From Gammaproteobacteria bacterium (GTDB lineage: Bacteria > Pseudomonadota > Gammaproteobacteria > Burkholderiales > Burkholderiaceae_D), in the NCBI GenBank assembly GCA_903970185.1, contig CAJCIC010000017.1:1-41969 (forward strand): 41,969 nucleotides of DNA, given 5' to 3'. Below, in pieces: positions 1-6,993 of this stretch. The stretch's first letter is position 1, and every line of letters begins with the position of its first letter. Under the pieces are notes generated by a model, which worked only from the letters and a program-made list of their open reading frames with translations, was not told the DNA's origin and did not search any database. The translations under genes were made by a program, and so were the position numbers.

Positions 1-54
1 TGACCACCGTCCCCGCCGTGACCACCGTCCCCGCCGTGACCACCGTCCCCGCCG
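1..54. repeat. 18-bp tandem repeat, 3 copies, in frame
   Basis: Three identical copies of TGACCACCGTCCCCGCCG occupy 1-18, 19-36 and 37-54 and may continue left of the window. On the minus strand each copy encodes Gly-Gly-Asp-Gly-Gly-His, so copy-number changes keep the reading frame of the overlapping Gly-rich protein. Confidence 0.9.
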
Positions 55-218
55 TGGCAGCCTGCGTCTCCGCCAAAGAATGTTGTATCGCCGCCCGCGC
101 CATTGCCGCTCCCGCCATCACCACCGCCATCGCCGGAACGCCGCCTCCGGGGAATGTAATAAGCCATAAGGAGTGCGAACCAGACGATCCAAAATAAGAT
201 TGAGAACCATCGTCCCAT
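1..218 (-). CDS. Gly/Asp/His-rich small membrane protein, partial (runs off window)
   Basis: The frame opens at an ATG at 218-216 and stays open to the window edge, 72 codons. The first 20 or so residues are hydrophobic and aromatic (MGRWFSILFWIVWFALLMAY), fitting one N-terminal transmembrane segment, followed by a short Arg cluster (RRRR) consistent with a cytoplasmic stop-transfer. The rest is almost only Gly, Asp and His, ending in three copies of GGDGGH encoded by an 18-bp tandem repeat. I do not recognise a family with certainty; Gly-rich tails of this type occur in small uncharacterised proteobacterial membrane proteins. No good ribosome binding site precedes the ATG, so the start is uncertain. 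The C-terminus lies outside the window. Confidence 0.5.
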   Translation of the reverse strand, partial: MGRWFSILFWIVWFALLMAYYIPRRRRSGDGGGDGGSGNGAGGDTTFFGGDAGCHGGDGGHGGDGGHGGDGG

Positions 219-299
219 AGCAGATTGCTCAAGCTAACGAGGTGAAAACTTCATATTTCAGACTGACCGCCTACGAAATGGACACATTGCAGTGGCGTC

Positions 300-405
300 A
301 TGAAGCGATTCATTGAAGGCGTAGACCACGCACAGATCATTACTTTACCGGAATCACGCGAAGACTACGTCGCCGAGGACAACCCCATCCGAGCGCTCGC
401 CTTTG
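300..405 (+). pseudogene. IS1182-family transposase, N-terminal stub
   Basis: The first 30 or so codons (MKRFIEGVDHAQIITLPESR, then EDYVAEDNPIR) match the characteristic N-terminus of IS1182-family transposases, in which the Asp-Asn-Pro-Val-Arg stretch is followed by a helix beginning roughly Val-Ile-Asp-Val-Phe-Val. Here similarity stops right after DNPIR and the remainder of the frame (to 602) is Pro/Arg/Ala-rich noise over a simple repeat. No DDE catalytic region is present in the window, so this is a dead fragment left by an insertion sequence. The right boundary is approximate. Family assignment is from memory of the N-terminal motif, not from a search. Confidence 0.65.
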
Positions 406-448
406 CGTGGACTCTCAGTGCCGCGACCTTTTTTGCACAGCCAAGGCC

Positions 449-476
449 GGCGCCCGGCGCCCGGCGCCCGGCGCCC
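449..476. repeat. 7-bp tandem repeat GGCGCCC x4
   Basis: Four perfect head-to-tail copies of GGCGCCC lie at 449-455, 456-462, 463-469 and 470-476. Each unit contains the palindrome GGCGCC. The tract sits just downstream of the transposase stub, in DNA with no supported gene. Confidence 0.9.
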
Positions 477-550
477 GTGGATTCTGGCTCAACTGATGCG
501 GCTTGTCGACCAATGCCGACGATCCGCGGCCTTGAAAAGCGCTCGTTCGA

Positions 551-811
551 TCAGACAAGCTCAATGTGCACTTTGCGGCCGACCAATTCGGCAGCTCGCT
601 GAAGACTGGACAGCGTCACGTCCAATTTTGGATAAAGCAATCGATCGACCTGAGATCGGCTGGTGCCGAGCATCCTGGCCATTTTCGACTTGCTCATTGA
701 ACCGGCCGCCATGGCTTCTGCAAGCTGCCAAGCAACGAGTTCCTTGATAGGGACAGGACAAAATCCAGGCCACGGTCGGGTGACTCCCCAGCAGCTATAC
801 TGCGCCGGCAA
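551..811 (-). CDS. Orphan HTH (XRE/HigA-like) antitoxin-type protein, N-terminus doubtful
   Basis: The C-terminal 65 residues form a compact helix-turn-helix protein: KELVAWQLAEAM, a turn with SKSKMARMLGTSRSQVDRLL, then a strand-like tail VTLSSLQRAAELVGRKVHIEL. This is typical of the short XRE-type antitoxins that follow RelE/HigB-like toxins in Burkholderiales. The usual N-terminal extension is replaced by a Trp/Pro-rich stretch that reads like non-coding DNA, and the only upstream start is TTG at 811. No toxin gene lies beside it: the next gene upstream is a divergent methyltransferase. It may be a truncated leftover of a toxin-antitoxin pair or a short free-standing regulator. The C-terminal half is clearly protein-coding; the start is not settled. 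Confidence 0.55.
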   Translation of the reverse strand: MPAQYSCWGVTRPWPGFCPVPIKELVAWQLAEAMAAGSMSKSKMARMLGTSRSQVDRLLYPKLDVTLSSLQRAAELVGRKVHIELV

Positions 812-840
812 CCACTTGTCCCGACACTCCCTCGGAAGCC

Positions 841-1581
841 ATGGGCCATCTATCGACGCTCTCCTATCTGCGCAGAACCTCGGCGCCGGCGGCGTGCCTT
901 GCGGCCTTCGTTCGCACGGTCGTGCGCCGCAAAACGCGTTCCGGTCGCACGAAGTGGCAGAGATTCAGGGAAATGCAGCGCGCCTTCAGGGGCGAGCTTC
1001 CGGCGTACCAGTTCTCGAAGGACTGGTTTACCGGAAAAATTCCCTACTGGCTGGATGGATTCGATCGATGCGGGATGCGAGGAGGCCCGATCGAGGTCCT
1101 CGAGATCGGTAGCTGGGAAGGGCTCTCCAGTCTGTTTATCCTGCGAACGTTTGATCGGGCACGCATCACGTGCATCGACTCGTGGGACGACTCCAACGGG
1201 GCGATTGCCGTCAGCAAGGATGTGATTACCGACGTCGAGCGCCGCTTCGACGAGAATCTGACTGCGTACCGCGACCGGGTCACGAAGCGCAAGGAGACCT
1301 CTCTGCGCTTTTTTGGCGACGCCGGCCAGAGCGGTCCGTTCGATCTGATCTACGTCGACGGATCTCATCATGCCGACGACGTCATGGTCGATGCGCTGGA
1401 GAGTTTTTCGCTGCTGAAGGTTGGTGGCGTGATGATCTTCGATGACTACCTTGCGAAATACTATGAGCGGCTCGACGAAAATCCCGCCAAGGCAATCAAC
1501 CTGTTCCTCAGGCTCAAGCGAAACCGCTACGAGTTCGTGTCGGTTTATTACCAGTTGATCATCCGCAAGACGTCGCGGTAA
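841..1581 (+). CDS. Class I SAM-dependent methyltransferase, Methyltransf_24 type
   Basis: A 246-residue protein with a Rossmann-type methyltransferase fold. Motif I (VLEIGSWEGLSSLFI, residues 86-100) is the SAM-binding loop, IDSWD (112-116) fits the acidic end of strand 2, and FDLIYVDGSHHADDVMVDA (168-186) followed by LLKVGGVMIFDDY (191-203) is the signature of the Methyltransf_24 family, often linked to sugar or small-molecule methylation. The substrate cannot be told. The first 50 residues are basic. GGAAG shortly before the ATG is a plausible ribosome binding site. It stands alone between two mobile-looking remnants and has no glycan or secondary-metabolite genes beside it, so it is probably cargo of the accessory strip. 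Confidence 0.8.
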   Translation: MGHLSTLSYLRRTSAPAACLAAFVRTVVRRKTRSGRTKWQRFREMQRAFRGELPAYQFSKDWFTGKIPYWLDGFDRCGMRGGPIEVLEIGSWEGLSSLFILRTFDRARITCIDSWDDSNGAIAVSKDVITDVERRFDENLTAYRDRVTKRKETSLRFFGDAGQSGPFDLIYVDGSHHADDVMVDALESFSLLKVGGVMIFDDYLAKYYERLDENPAKAINLFLRLKRNRYEFVSVYYQLIIRKTSR

Positions 1582-1707
1582 GAGTCCTGGGCGAGAATGA
1601 TTATCTAGGGGTCGGCCATCAGTGAATCGACCGTCATCGGCTCGTTTCCGACCGACTTCATGTTTCAGATCTCCCTTGAAGAATGAGATTGCTAACATAT
1701 GGAATAA

Positions 1708-2031
1708 ATGCAAGCTGACAAAATTTTCGAAGCACTTGCTTCTACTCCGAGGAGGCAGATTCTCGCGTATCTGTCGAAGGCCGAATTGACGACATCAGAA
1801 CTTGCTGAAAAGTTTGAGATGACGGCACCCTCGATGTCGAGGCACCTGTCCGTTCTGGAAAACGCCGGCTTGGTCTCGAGCAAGCGGCAGGGACAGAGGG
1901 TTCTTTATCAGCTAAATCCCGAGAGCTTGGTAAACACACTCACGGGCTTTGCACTCGAGATCTGTCCAGTGGCAGGGCCTCTAAAGCGTGAATCTCGCGC
2001 GCTGGCGAAACGTCGCCGCGGGCTACCGTAG
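1708..2031 (+). CDS. ArsR/SdpR-type winged-helix repressor
   Basis: A 107-residue winged-helix regulator. FEALASTPRRQILAYLSK (9-26) is the first helical segment of ArsR proteins, and TTSELAEKFEMTAPSMSRHL (28-47) is the helix-turn-helix, followed by the wing (GLVSSKRQGQRVLYQLNPE). It lacks the CxC motif of metal sensors and resembles the SdpR autorepressor branch. The last 30 residues (ICPVAGPLKRESRALAKRRR) are basic and may be degenerate, because these proteins usually end in a longer C-terminal helix. The ATG follows GGAATAA, a weak binding site. The gene it controls is not apparent; the next recognisable plus-strand sequence is a pseudogene. Confidence 0.8.
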   Translation: MQADKIFEALASTPRRQILAYLSKAELTTSELAEKFEMTAPSMSRHLSVLENAGLVSSKRQGQRVLYQLNPESLVNTLTGFALEICPVAGPLKRESRALAKRRRGLP

Positions 2032-2117
2032 CGGTTTCCCCATCGCCCCGAGGTCGGACATGAATGGGGTCTTATCCCGACCCGAAGCAGCCAACCGAGT
2101 TGTGTCAAAGCAGTCAC

Positions 2118-2273
2118 TCATTTCGACACACTAGGCGCGAAGCCAAGCTCAGGGATGCTGATGTCGTCGTACGTCCATTTCCAAGAAGTGTGCTCCAGAC
2201 GCTTACCCTCGTACGATTTCAAATTTGAACTCAACAGATCGCCATTGTCCGAGAAAAATGCAACAGCACCGCT
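2118..2273 (-). pseudogene. Unidentified C-terminal protein fragment, no start codon
   Basis: On the minus strand a 51-codon open frame runs from just after an in-frame TAG (2276-2274) to a TGA (2120-2118). It reads like real protein: NGDLLSSNLKSYEGKRLEH, then TSWKWTYDDISIPELGFAPS, with balanced composition and no low complexity. There is no ATG or GTG start, so it looks like the tail of a gene whose front has been lost, cut by the neighbouring ORF6N remnant on the other strand. I do not recognise the family. Confidence 0.35.
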
Positions 2274-2540
2274 CTACGGAGTCGCTACGAAACGCTTTAA
2301 TGAAGTAATGAGGCGGTGAAAGGCAACATTGATCGTTTCCCGGACGACTTCAGCTTCCAACTCAACGCGGACGAATGGTCATCTTTGAGGTCGCAATCTG
2401 CGACCTCAAAGATCGGCCGTGGGGGGCGGCGCTATCTGCCTTTTTTCTTCACAGAGCACGGTGCTCTGATGGCAGCAACAGTACTAGACAGTCCGCGTGC
2501 CGTTGAAGTGTCGATTTTCGTCGTGCGCGCTTTTGTGTAG
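2251..2540 (+). pseudogene. ORF6N/KilA-N-type DNA-binding protein, frameshifted and stopped
   Basis: Two adjoining frames together rebuild an ORF6N domain. LYGVATKRFNEVMR is read from 2272 to 2313; the frame then shifts at about 2313-2316, as if one G were lost, into VKGNIDRFPDDFSFQL and GGRRYLPFFFTEHGALMAA, ending DSPRAVEVSIFVVRAFV before TAG at 2538-2540. In intact family members a Lys or Arg codon and then Leu-Arg follow RAFV; here TAG is followed by CTG CGC (Leu-Arg), so the stop looks like a nonsense mutation. The family's N-terminal strand (Asp-rich, before LYGV) is also poorly preserved. ORF6N proteins are common in prophages and mobile islands. Confidence 0.75.
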
Positions 2541-2549
2541 CTGCGCAGA

Positions 2550-2732
2550 TTATTTTCGACAGTGACGCGCACCGAGATCCAACACCTTCCTGCGCTTGAC
2601 GCGCATCACCACCGTGCCGTCATGCATCAACGTAAACGTCATGCGATCGCCAGGCTTCATGCCAAGGCTCTCACGAATTTCTTTCGGGATCGTTGTCTGA
2701 CCCTTACTCGTCAGCGTGGCGTCGTTTCCCAT
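2550..2732 (-). CDS. AbrB/MazE-type antitoxin, C-terminus altered
   Basis: Residues 5-45 form a SpoVT-AbrB swapped-hairpin domain: LTSKGQTTIPKEIRESLGM, then KPGDRMTFTLMHDGTVVMRV. Proteins of this kind dimerise, bind their own promoter and neutralise a PIN- or MazF-type toxin. The start was set at the ATG at 2732-2730 because GGAG lies 6 nt upstream; a TTG 12 nt further upstream is less likely. After KVLDLG the sequence becomes ARHCRK and stops, where relatives continue with a Pro-Gly-Arg-Lys-containing toxin-binding tail. The loss coincides with the edge of the ORF6N pseudogene 10 bp away, and no toxin gene follows. It is likely a DNA-binding stub that has lost toxin binding. Confidence 0.65.
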   Translation of the reverse strand: MGNDATLTSKGQTTIPKEIRESLGMKPGDRMTFTLMHDGTVVMRVKRRKVLDLGARHCRK

Positions 2733-2744
2733 TAGAGGCTCCAA

Positions 2745-3091
2745 AATCCTTACTATTCACTTTTCGGTATGGAAAAATATCTAAGATTCTCAGTCCTCGC
2801 GGTGAGACATTGCGCAAATTAGCGCGACTGTGCGACTCGCTACCTCGATTCCGTTAAGAATCGCCAGCGCTGACATGGGGCCCAGCGAAATCGACAGGTA
2901 GGCGCAACGAAAATGGTGATGGTACGTGCCGGCATCAGAGCAGCCGCAGCGACCTTTAAAGTGTGAAGCCCGTCCCCGCATTAAGATTTTTTTCGGTTCG
3001 TTCGCTCACGCAAGCGCGCGATTTTGGATGGTTTGCGCAAACCTACGCACATCTTCTGCGCAGGGTCGCTACACTGGTCGCCATCGAATAG
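2745..3091. other. Intergenic stretch, no supported gene
   Basis: This stretch between the AbrB-type gene and the higBA promoter holds only short open frames without family features. A minus-strand frame (2790-2981) contains a hydrophobic stretch but has no ribosome binding site. A run of seven T at about 2987-2993 has no clear hairpin before it. Confidence 0.4.
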
Positions 3092-3126
3092 TAACGTTTG
3101 ACGTTAATAACGCAAAGCGTTAATAT
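3092..3126 (+). promoter_or_regulatory. higBA promoter with two back-to-back palindromic operators
   Basis: Two perfect 6-3-6 palindromes lie side by side: TAACGT-TTG-ACGTTA (3092-3106) and TAACGC-AAA-GCGTTA (3108-3122), centres 16 bp apart. A near-consensus sigma-70 promoter is woven through them: TTGACG (3098-3103), a 17-bp spacer and TAATAT (3121-3126). The layout suggests autorepression by the HigA protein encoded downstream. The predicted transcription start (about 3133) falls just after the HigB start codon at 3128, which is unusual. Confidence 0.75.
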
Positions 3127-3127
3127 C

Positions 3128-3415
3128 ATGGCGATCGTTGACTTCAAGTGTAGAGATACCGAAGCCCTATTTAGAGGGCACCGCGTTGCGCGGTGGAAGA
3201 TCTTCGAACGTGCGGCCCTGCGAAAGCTTGAGCAACTGGATTGGTCGAATGCACTGTCTGACCTGAAAATTCCTCCAGGAAATCGATTGGAGGCCCTTAA
3301 AGGCGCTCGCAAAGGCCAACACAGCATTCGAATCAACGATCAATGGCGAGTCTGTCTCGTTTGGACTGCAGGCGGGGCACGTCACGTCGAGATCGTTGAC
3401 TACCATCGAGGGTGA
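3128..3415 (+). CDS. higB: HigB-type mRNA interferase toxin (RelE superfamily)
   Basis: A 95-residue protein with the HigB/plasmid-killer layout: DFKCRDTEALFRG at the N-terminus, a central Lys/Arg helix (IFERAALRKLEQL), then IPPGNRLEALKGARKGQHSI and RINDQWRVCLVW (68-79), ending VEIVDYH. The GNRLEAL and RINDQWR motifs are hallmarks of this toxin, which cleaves mRNA on the ribosome. The conserved length and the C-terminal HVEIVDYH suggest an active toxin. The start is the ATG at 3128, the only one giving a full family N-terminus, but no Shine-Dalgarno precedes it. The antitoxin gene begins at the base after its stop (TGA|ATG), so the pair is cotranscribed and translationally coupled in the toxin-first order typical of higBA. 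Confidence 0.9.
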   Translation: MAIVDFKCRDTEALFRGHRVARWKIFERAALRKLEQLDWSNALSDLKIPPGNRLEALKGARKGQHSIRINDQWRVCLVWTAGGARHVEIVDYHRG

Positions 3416-3724
3416 ATGATGCGAACTGTAGCTCCTGTTTCACCCGGCGAGATGCTCGAAGAAGAGTTTCTTAAGCCGTTGGGGTTAACCAAATACCGAC
3501 TGGCGAAGGATATCGGCGTTCCAGCGCAGCGTATTGGCGATATCGTCGCTGGAAAACGCGCGATCACTGCGGATACGGATCTCAGGCTTTGCCGATATTT
3601 TGGGTTAAGCGACGGATGGTGGCTGCGAGGGCAGGCTAACTTCGACACCGCAATTGCACGCGATGCAATGACTGAAATTCTTGCGTCCATCACACCCCTG
3701 GAGTTCTCTGAGAACGCCCCTTGA
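3416..3724 (+). CDS. higA: HigA-type antitoxin, XRE-family HTH
   Basis: A 102-residue antitoxin. VSPGEMLEEEFLKPLGLTKY (8-27) and RLAKDIGVPAQRIGDIVAGK (28-47) form the XRE helix-turn-helix of the HigA/VapI family, followed by the conserved RAITADTDLRLCRYFG and WWLRGQANFDTAIAR segments. HigA proteins bind and inhibit HigB and repress their own promoter as dimers, which fits the two palindromes upstream of higB. ATG ATG at 3416 and 3419 offers two starts; the first abuts the higB stop. The tail after residue 90 is short and ends 87 bp before the convergent hemY stop. Confidence 0.9.
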   Translation: MMRTVAPVSPGEMLEEEFLKPLGLTKYRLAKDIGVPAQRIGDIVAGKRAITADTDLRLCRYFGLSDGWWLRGQANFDTAIARDAMTEILASITPLEFSENAP

Positions 3725-3811
3725 GCAGCGAGACGCGAATTGGTACTCGCCGAAATACGTCTCACATCGCGTCCCCGCAACCAACTTTCAACGGCTCGCC
3801 TGCTCAAGCAA

Positions 3812-5035
3812 TCACGGCTCTGACTTTGTTTCTGGCGCGAAGACCTTGGAGACGTCAAGCCCTGTGAGCGCAGCAAGCCTGTACGCATTCATGGCGCTTT
3901 CAGTCTCGCCAATGGCCTCGCAGATGCGGGCCGTGCCCAGATGAATCATCGCGATCAGTCGCGGCTCGGTGGTGTCGGCTAGGGCGGAATCAAAAAACTG
4001 CCTGGCTTTGCCCCACAGCTTTTCCCGCGCGCAGAGCACACCCAGCACGTACTCAAGATGGGCGTCGCCCGGGTGGGTGGCGAGCCAACGCTGGGCGCGG
4101 TCGATTTGCGCCGTGGCACGCTCCTCGACACAAGCAGCGTAGGCCTCGACGAGGCGCGAGTCCCATTGCGCCGCCAGCGCATCCTCGATGACAAGGCGTG
4201 CCTGGTAACCGAGTTCGGCGGCATTGAAAGCGCGCGCCGCTGCCAGTGCCACCTCCACGATGCGCCGATCGGCAACGGGCACGTCCTGCCAGAATGCGAT
4301 CAGTGCATAACGATCACTCTGCCGCGCGAGCAGCAAGGCGCGGTAGGCGAGCACGCGAATCTCGCGCGCGGCGACAGGATGCATCGCGTCACGCTTATCC
4401 AGAATGCGCAAGATGCGCAAGACTTCGTCCCATTCACCTGCGAACTGGTTTGCACGCAGGGACAACCTCAGCGCCTGGATGTGCCTTGCAGCGCCGGCCT
4501 GCAGCCGTTTCACCGCATCGAGGGCACGGGCACTGTCACGCGCATCGACCAGGCACTCCGCTTCAGTCATAAGACGCGCTGCACGCATCGAATCGTGGCC
4601 GTCGGCGCGCCTTAGCCACTCGTCGCGTCGACCAAACTCGGTCATGCGATGCGCCGCTCGCGCAGCCACGAGGCTCGCCAGCGCCGCCGTCTCGGGCCAA
4701 TCCTGGGCACCGTGCGCCTGGCGCTCAGCCTGGCCAAACCGCCCTTCGAAATAGGCCTGCAGCGCTTGCCTAAGCGCACGGTGTCCGCGTTTTTCGGCGA
4801 CACGTTCGCGGTACTCCGCGACGCGCTTTGGCATCTCGAGCGTCTTTCTTGCCAGGCGCACGACCAAATAGGTCAGAAAGAAAGCCACGATGACGAGAAT
4901 CGCAAAGAGGTTGAGCGAGACGTCGACACGATACGGCGGGTAGAAGAAAACCACGTTGCCGGCATCAAAGCGCGCACCAATTGCCGCCGCAACGGCGATC
5001 AGCGCAAGGATGATGAAGAACAGGAAGGGACGCAC
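3812..5035 (-). CDS. hemY: HemY-type inner-membrane TPR protein
   Basis: A 407-residue protein with two N-terminal transmembrane helices (LFFIILALIAVAAAIGARF and LNLFAILVIVAFFLTYLVV) around a short loop containing FFYPPYRVDVS, then about 330 residues of helical TPR-like repeats (for example ALRQALQAYFEGRFGQAERQ and GDAHLEYVLGVLCAREKLWG). This is the proteobacterial HemY_N family encoded at the end of hemCDXY operons; its exact biochemical role in heme synthesis is not settled, and it is unrelated to the Bacillus HemY oxidase. The start is a GTG at 5035-5033, 10 bp after hemX. It is the last gene of the minus-strand heme operon. Confidence 0.9.
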   Translation of the reverse strand: MRPFLFFIILALIAVAAAIGARFDAGNVVFFYPPYRVDVSLNLFAILVIVAFFLTYLVVRLARKTLEMPKRVAEYRERVAEKRGHRALRQALQAYFEGRFGQAERQAHGAQDWPETAALASLVAARAAHRMTEFGRRDEWLRRADGHDSMRAARLMTEAECLVDARDSARALDAVKRLQAGAARHIQALRLSLRANQFAGEWDEVLRILRILDKRDAMHPVAAREIRVLAYRALLLARQSDRYALIAFWQDVPVADRRIVEVALAAARAFNAAELGYQARLVIEDALAAQWDSRLVEAYAACVEERATAQIDRAQRWLATHPGDAHLEYVLGVLCAREKLWGKARQFFDSALADTTEPRLIAMIHLGTARICEAIGETESAMNAYRLAALTGLDVSKVFAPETKSEP

Positions 5036-5045
5036 GCAGCGAAGC

Positions 5046-6197
5046 CTAGGGGTGCTCGCCAGCGGACTTGAAACTGCGAACCGCGTTTAAGCTATCCGCC
5101 AGTGTTGGCATCTCGATTGCAGTGGTGCTGCCCTCGATTTGCTTCAAGAGCGCAAGCGCTGCGACTGTCGACTGGGCCCGGCTATCGAAATATGTTCTGA
5201 GAAGTTCGTCCACGCGCAACAGATCCGCCCTGAAAATCGGTTCCTGATGGGCAAGCAGGGCAAGCCTTGCATTCAAGAGGCGCAATTTCAGGTTTTCGCG
5301 AACGAAGTAGGCTTGCGACGGTGCAAGCAACAAGGCATCGGGCTCGTTGACTTCGCGCACGCGCACGAGCTGCTGGAACTGCTGCCAGGTTTCGGCACCG
5401 AGATACCTGAAGTCGTCGGACATTCTTTCCAGGAACGTCGGCGCTGCGCTTGAAGCCGCCCCGGCTCTAGGCGGGTTGCGCGGCTCGCGGTCGATCGGCA
5501 CGGCATCGAGCCTGGGTGCCGGGCTTGCGCGCTCATCAGACAGAAGCGGCAGCTTGTCGACCATTGACACCAGGCTGTCCAAGCGCAGGGCATCGCCGGC
5601 AAGATCGACCGAGGGCAACGCGCGCAACCTGTCCATGTCCCGCGCAATGACGCGGCGCAAGGCGATGAACTGCGGCCGGTCGGCCCTGGCCAGCCGGTCG
5701 TCCGCATTCTGCAGGGCGATCAAGGCGCCCGGGACGTTGCCTGCGAGCTGCAGCTGCTGCGAGCCGACCGAGAGAAGCTGCTCCACCTCGGCGAGCGCCC
5801 AGTCGTCGCGCGTGCGCGAGAGGTCCTGATACAGCTGCTGCAGCGACGCCTGCTGGCTTTGCGAGTCGGCGACTTTCGACTCGAGCACGCCTTCGCGGGT
5901 CTGCAGCGCGATGGCGATGTCTTGCGCCTGCTTGGCCGCTATGCGTGCTTCGTTGCTTACGCCGTCGACGCCTTGAATGCGCCGCGCCAGTTCGCGCTCG
6001 ACTGTCTCAAGGCGATTGTGGCTGGCAATTGCAAGCGCAAGGCCAGCCGCACCGAGGACGAGCGCGACGATGGCGATCCAAAACGCTGCGGGTGCGGCGC
6101 GCCGGCGCACGACAAGGGGACTCCCCGATGTCGTCGCCTCTGCGCGCAGGGGCGGATCGGTTAGCGGGGACGGCGACGCGTGATCCATGACTGACAC
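5046..6197 (-). CDS. hemX: HemX-type membrane-anchored coiled-coil protein
   Basis: A 383-residue protein: a Pro/Ala-rich cytoplasmic N-terminus, one transmembrane segment (AFWIAIVALVLGAAGLALAIA), a long heptad-rich region (ETVERELARRIQGVDG through SQQASLQQLYQDLSRTRDDW), and the HemX-family block AEVEQLLSVGSQQLQLAG with a helical C-terminal domain (VNEPDALLLAPSQAYFVREN, LLNARLALLAHQEPIFRADL). The family's role in heme metabolism is poorly defined; older annotations as uroporphyrin methylase are not supported by this architecture. Two starts are possible, GTG at 6197 or ATG at 6188, both within 20 bp of the hemD stop. An Ala/Pro-rich insert near residue 245 is probably a flexible linker. Confidence 0.85.
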   Translation of the reverse strand: MSVMDHASPSPLTDPPLRAEATTSGSPLVVRRRAAPAAFWIAIVALVLGAAGLALAIASHNRLETVERELARRIQGVDGVSNEARIAAKQAQDIAIALQTREGVLESKVADSQSQQASLQQLYQDLSRTRDDWALAEVEQLLSVGSQQLQLAGNVPGALIALQNADDRLARADRPQFIALRRVIARDMDRLRALPSVDLAGDALRLDSLVSMVDKLPLLSDERASPAPRLDAVPIDREPRNPPRAGAASSAAPTFLERMSDDFRYLGAETWQQFQQLVRVREVNEPDALLLAPSQAYFVRENLKLRLLNARLALLAHQEPIFRADLLRVDELLRTYFDSRAQSTVAALALLKQIEGSTTAIEMPTLADSLNAVRSFKSAGEHP

Positions 6198-6201
6198 TGA
6201 T

Positions 6202-6993
6202 TTAACCAGGCCATTCTATCGCGCGCACTACCGAGTCATCGCCAGCGCCTGCCAAAACCACGCTGGCAAAGCCCGCCGCTGTTGCGTTTTCGGCAACGCG
6301 GGCGTGGCTTGCAATGATTTTCTGCCGCATTAACCACGCCACACCGCGCGTCGCATCGACTTCGGCAAACTGCGTCTTTAGCGCAGCCAGGGCTTCGCTG
6401 CTGGTCACGACAATGCTCGCCGTTTGCGCCGTGGCCATCAGGCTTCGCAATCTTTCCTTCTCGCTGTCCTCGATCTCGCCTGGTGCACGCCGATAGCTTT
6501 CGACGACGTCGACCTTGACGCCGTTTTCAACGAGGGTGTCGATGAGCCATGCGCGACCGCCATTGCCGCGCACGACAAGACAGCGGCGCTGGCGCAACAG
6601 GCCGATGTCGAGCGCCGCAAAAAGCGCCTCGGAGTCAAAGCGTGCGTGCTCGCCAAGGGATGGGACGAACAGACGATACGGCGGCGAGGTAATGCCGCGT
6701 GCCGCGAGTTTCTTCAGGCTGCCAGGACCCATGACGGCAATCGCCACCGATTCGGGCCAGGCACGCTCAAGCTCGGCCAGCGCGCCATCGATGGCATTGG
6801 GACTCACGAAAACGGCAAGCGCGTAGCGCTCGAGGTGTTCGAGGGCGCCTCTTAACGGCGCCGTGTCCAGCGCGGGAAATATCGCAAGCGCAGGCACGCG
6901 CACGACATCAAAACCGGCGACCGCGAGCGTGTGCGCAAGATCGTCGGCCTGGTGCAAAGGCCGCGTGACAATGACAATGCCCTTCTGGCTCAA
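6202..6993 (-). CDS. hemD: Uroporphyrinogen-III synthase
   Basis: A 263-residue protein that closes linear hydroxymethylbilane, inverting ring D, to give uroporphyrinogen III. It shows the expected two-domain layout: [19 protein letters not shown] at the N-terminus, [15 protein letters not shown] (the S-x-N-A segment), [15 protein letters not shown], then [20 protein letters not shown] with VESYRR, and the second-domain [12 protein letters not shown]. Sequence conservation in this family is generally low, but position and these motifs agree. The ATG overlaps the hemC stop (ATGA), so translation is coupled to the enzyme that supplies its unstable substrate. Confidence 0.93.
   Translation of the reverse strand: MSQKGIVIVTRPLHQADDLAHTLAVAGFDVVRVPALAIFPALDTAPLRGALEHLERYALAVFVSPNAIDGALAELERAWPESVAIAVMGPGSLKKLAARGITSPPYRLFVPSLGEHARFDSEALFAALDIGLLRQRRCLVVRGNGGRAWLIDTLVENGVKVDVVESYRRAPGEIEDSEKERLRSLMATAQTASIVVTSSEALAALKTQFAEVDATRGVAWLMRQKIIASHARVAENATAAGFASVVLAGAGDDSVVRAIEWPG

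Noticed and set aside
1676..1698. TTGAAG and TAACAT as a promoter for the 1708 ArsR gene
   Set aside because: The two hexamers are only 11 bp apart, too close for a sigma-70 promoter.
850..1713. 287-codon open frame on the minus strand
   Set aside because: Antisense to the methyltransferase gene, whose SAM-binding motifs are convincing.
2790..2981. 63-codon minus-strand frame with a hydrophobic stretch
   Set aside because: It has a natural-looking segment (SALAILNGIEVASRTVALIC) but no ribosome binding site and no recognised family, and the N-terminal half is Cys/His-rich noise. Too weak to call.
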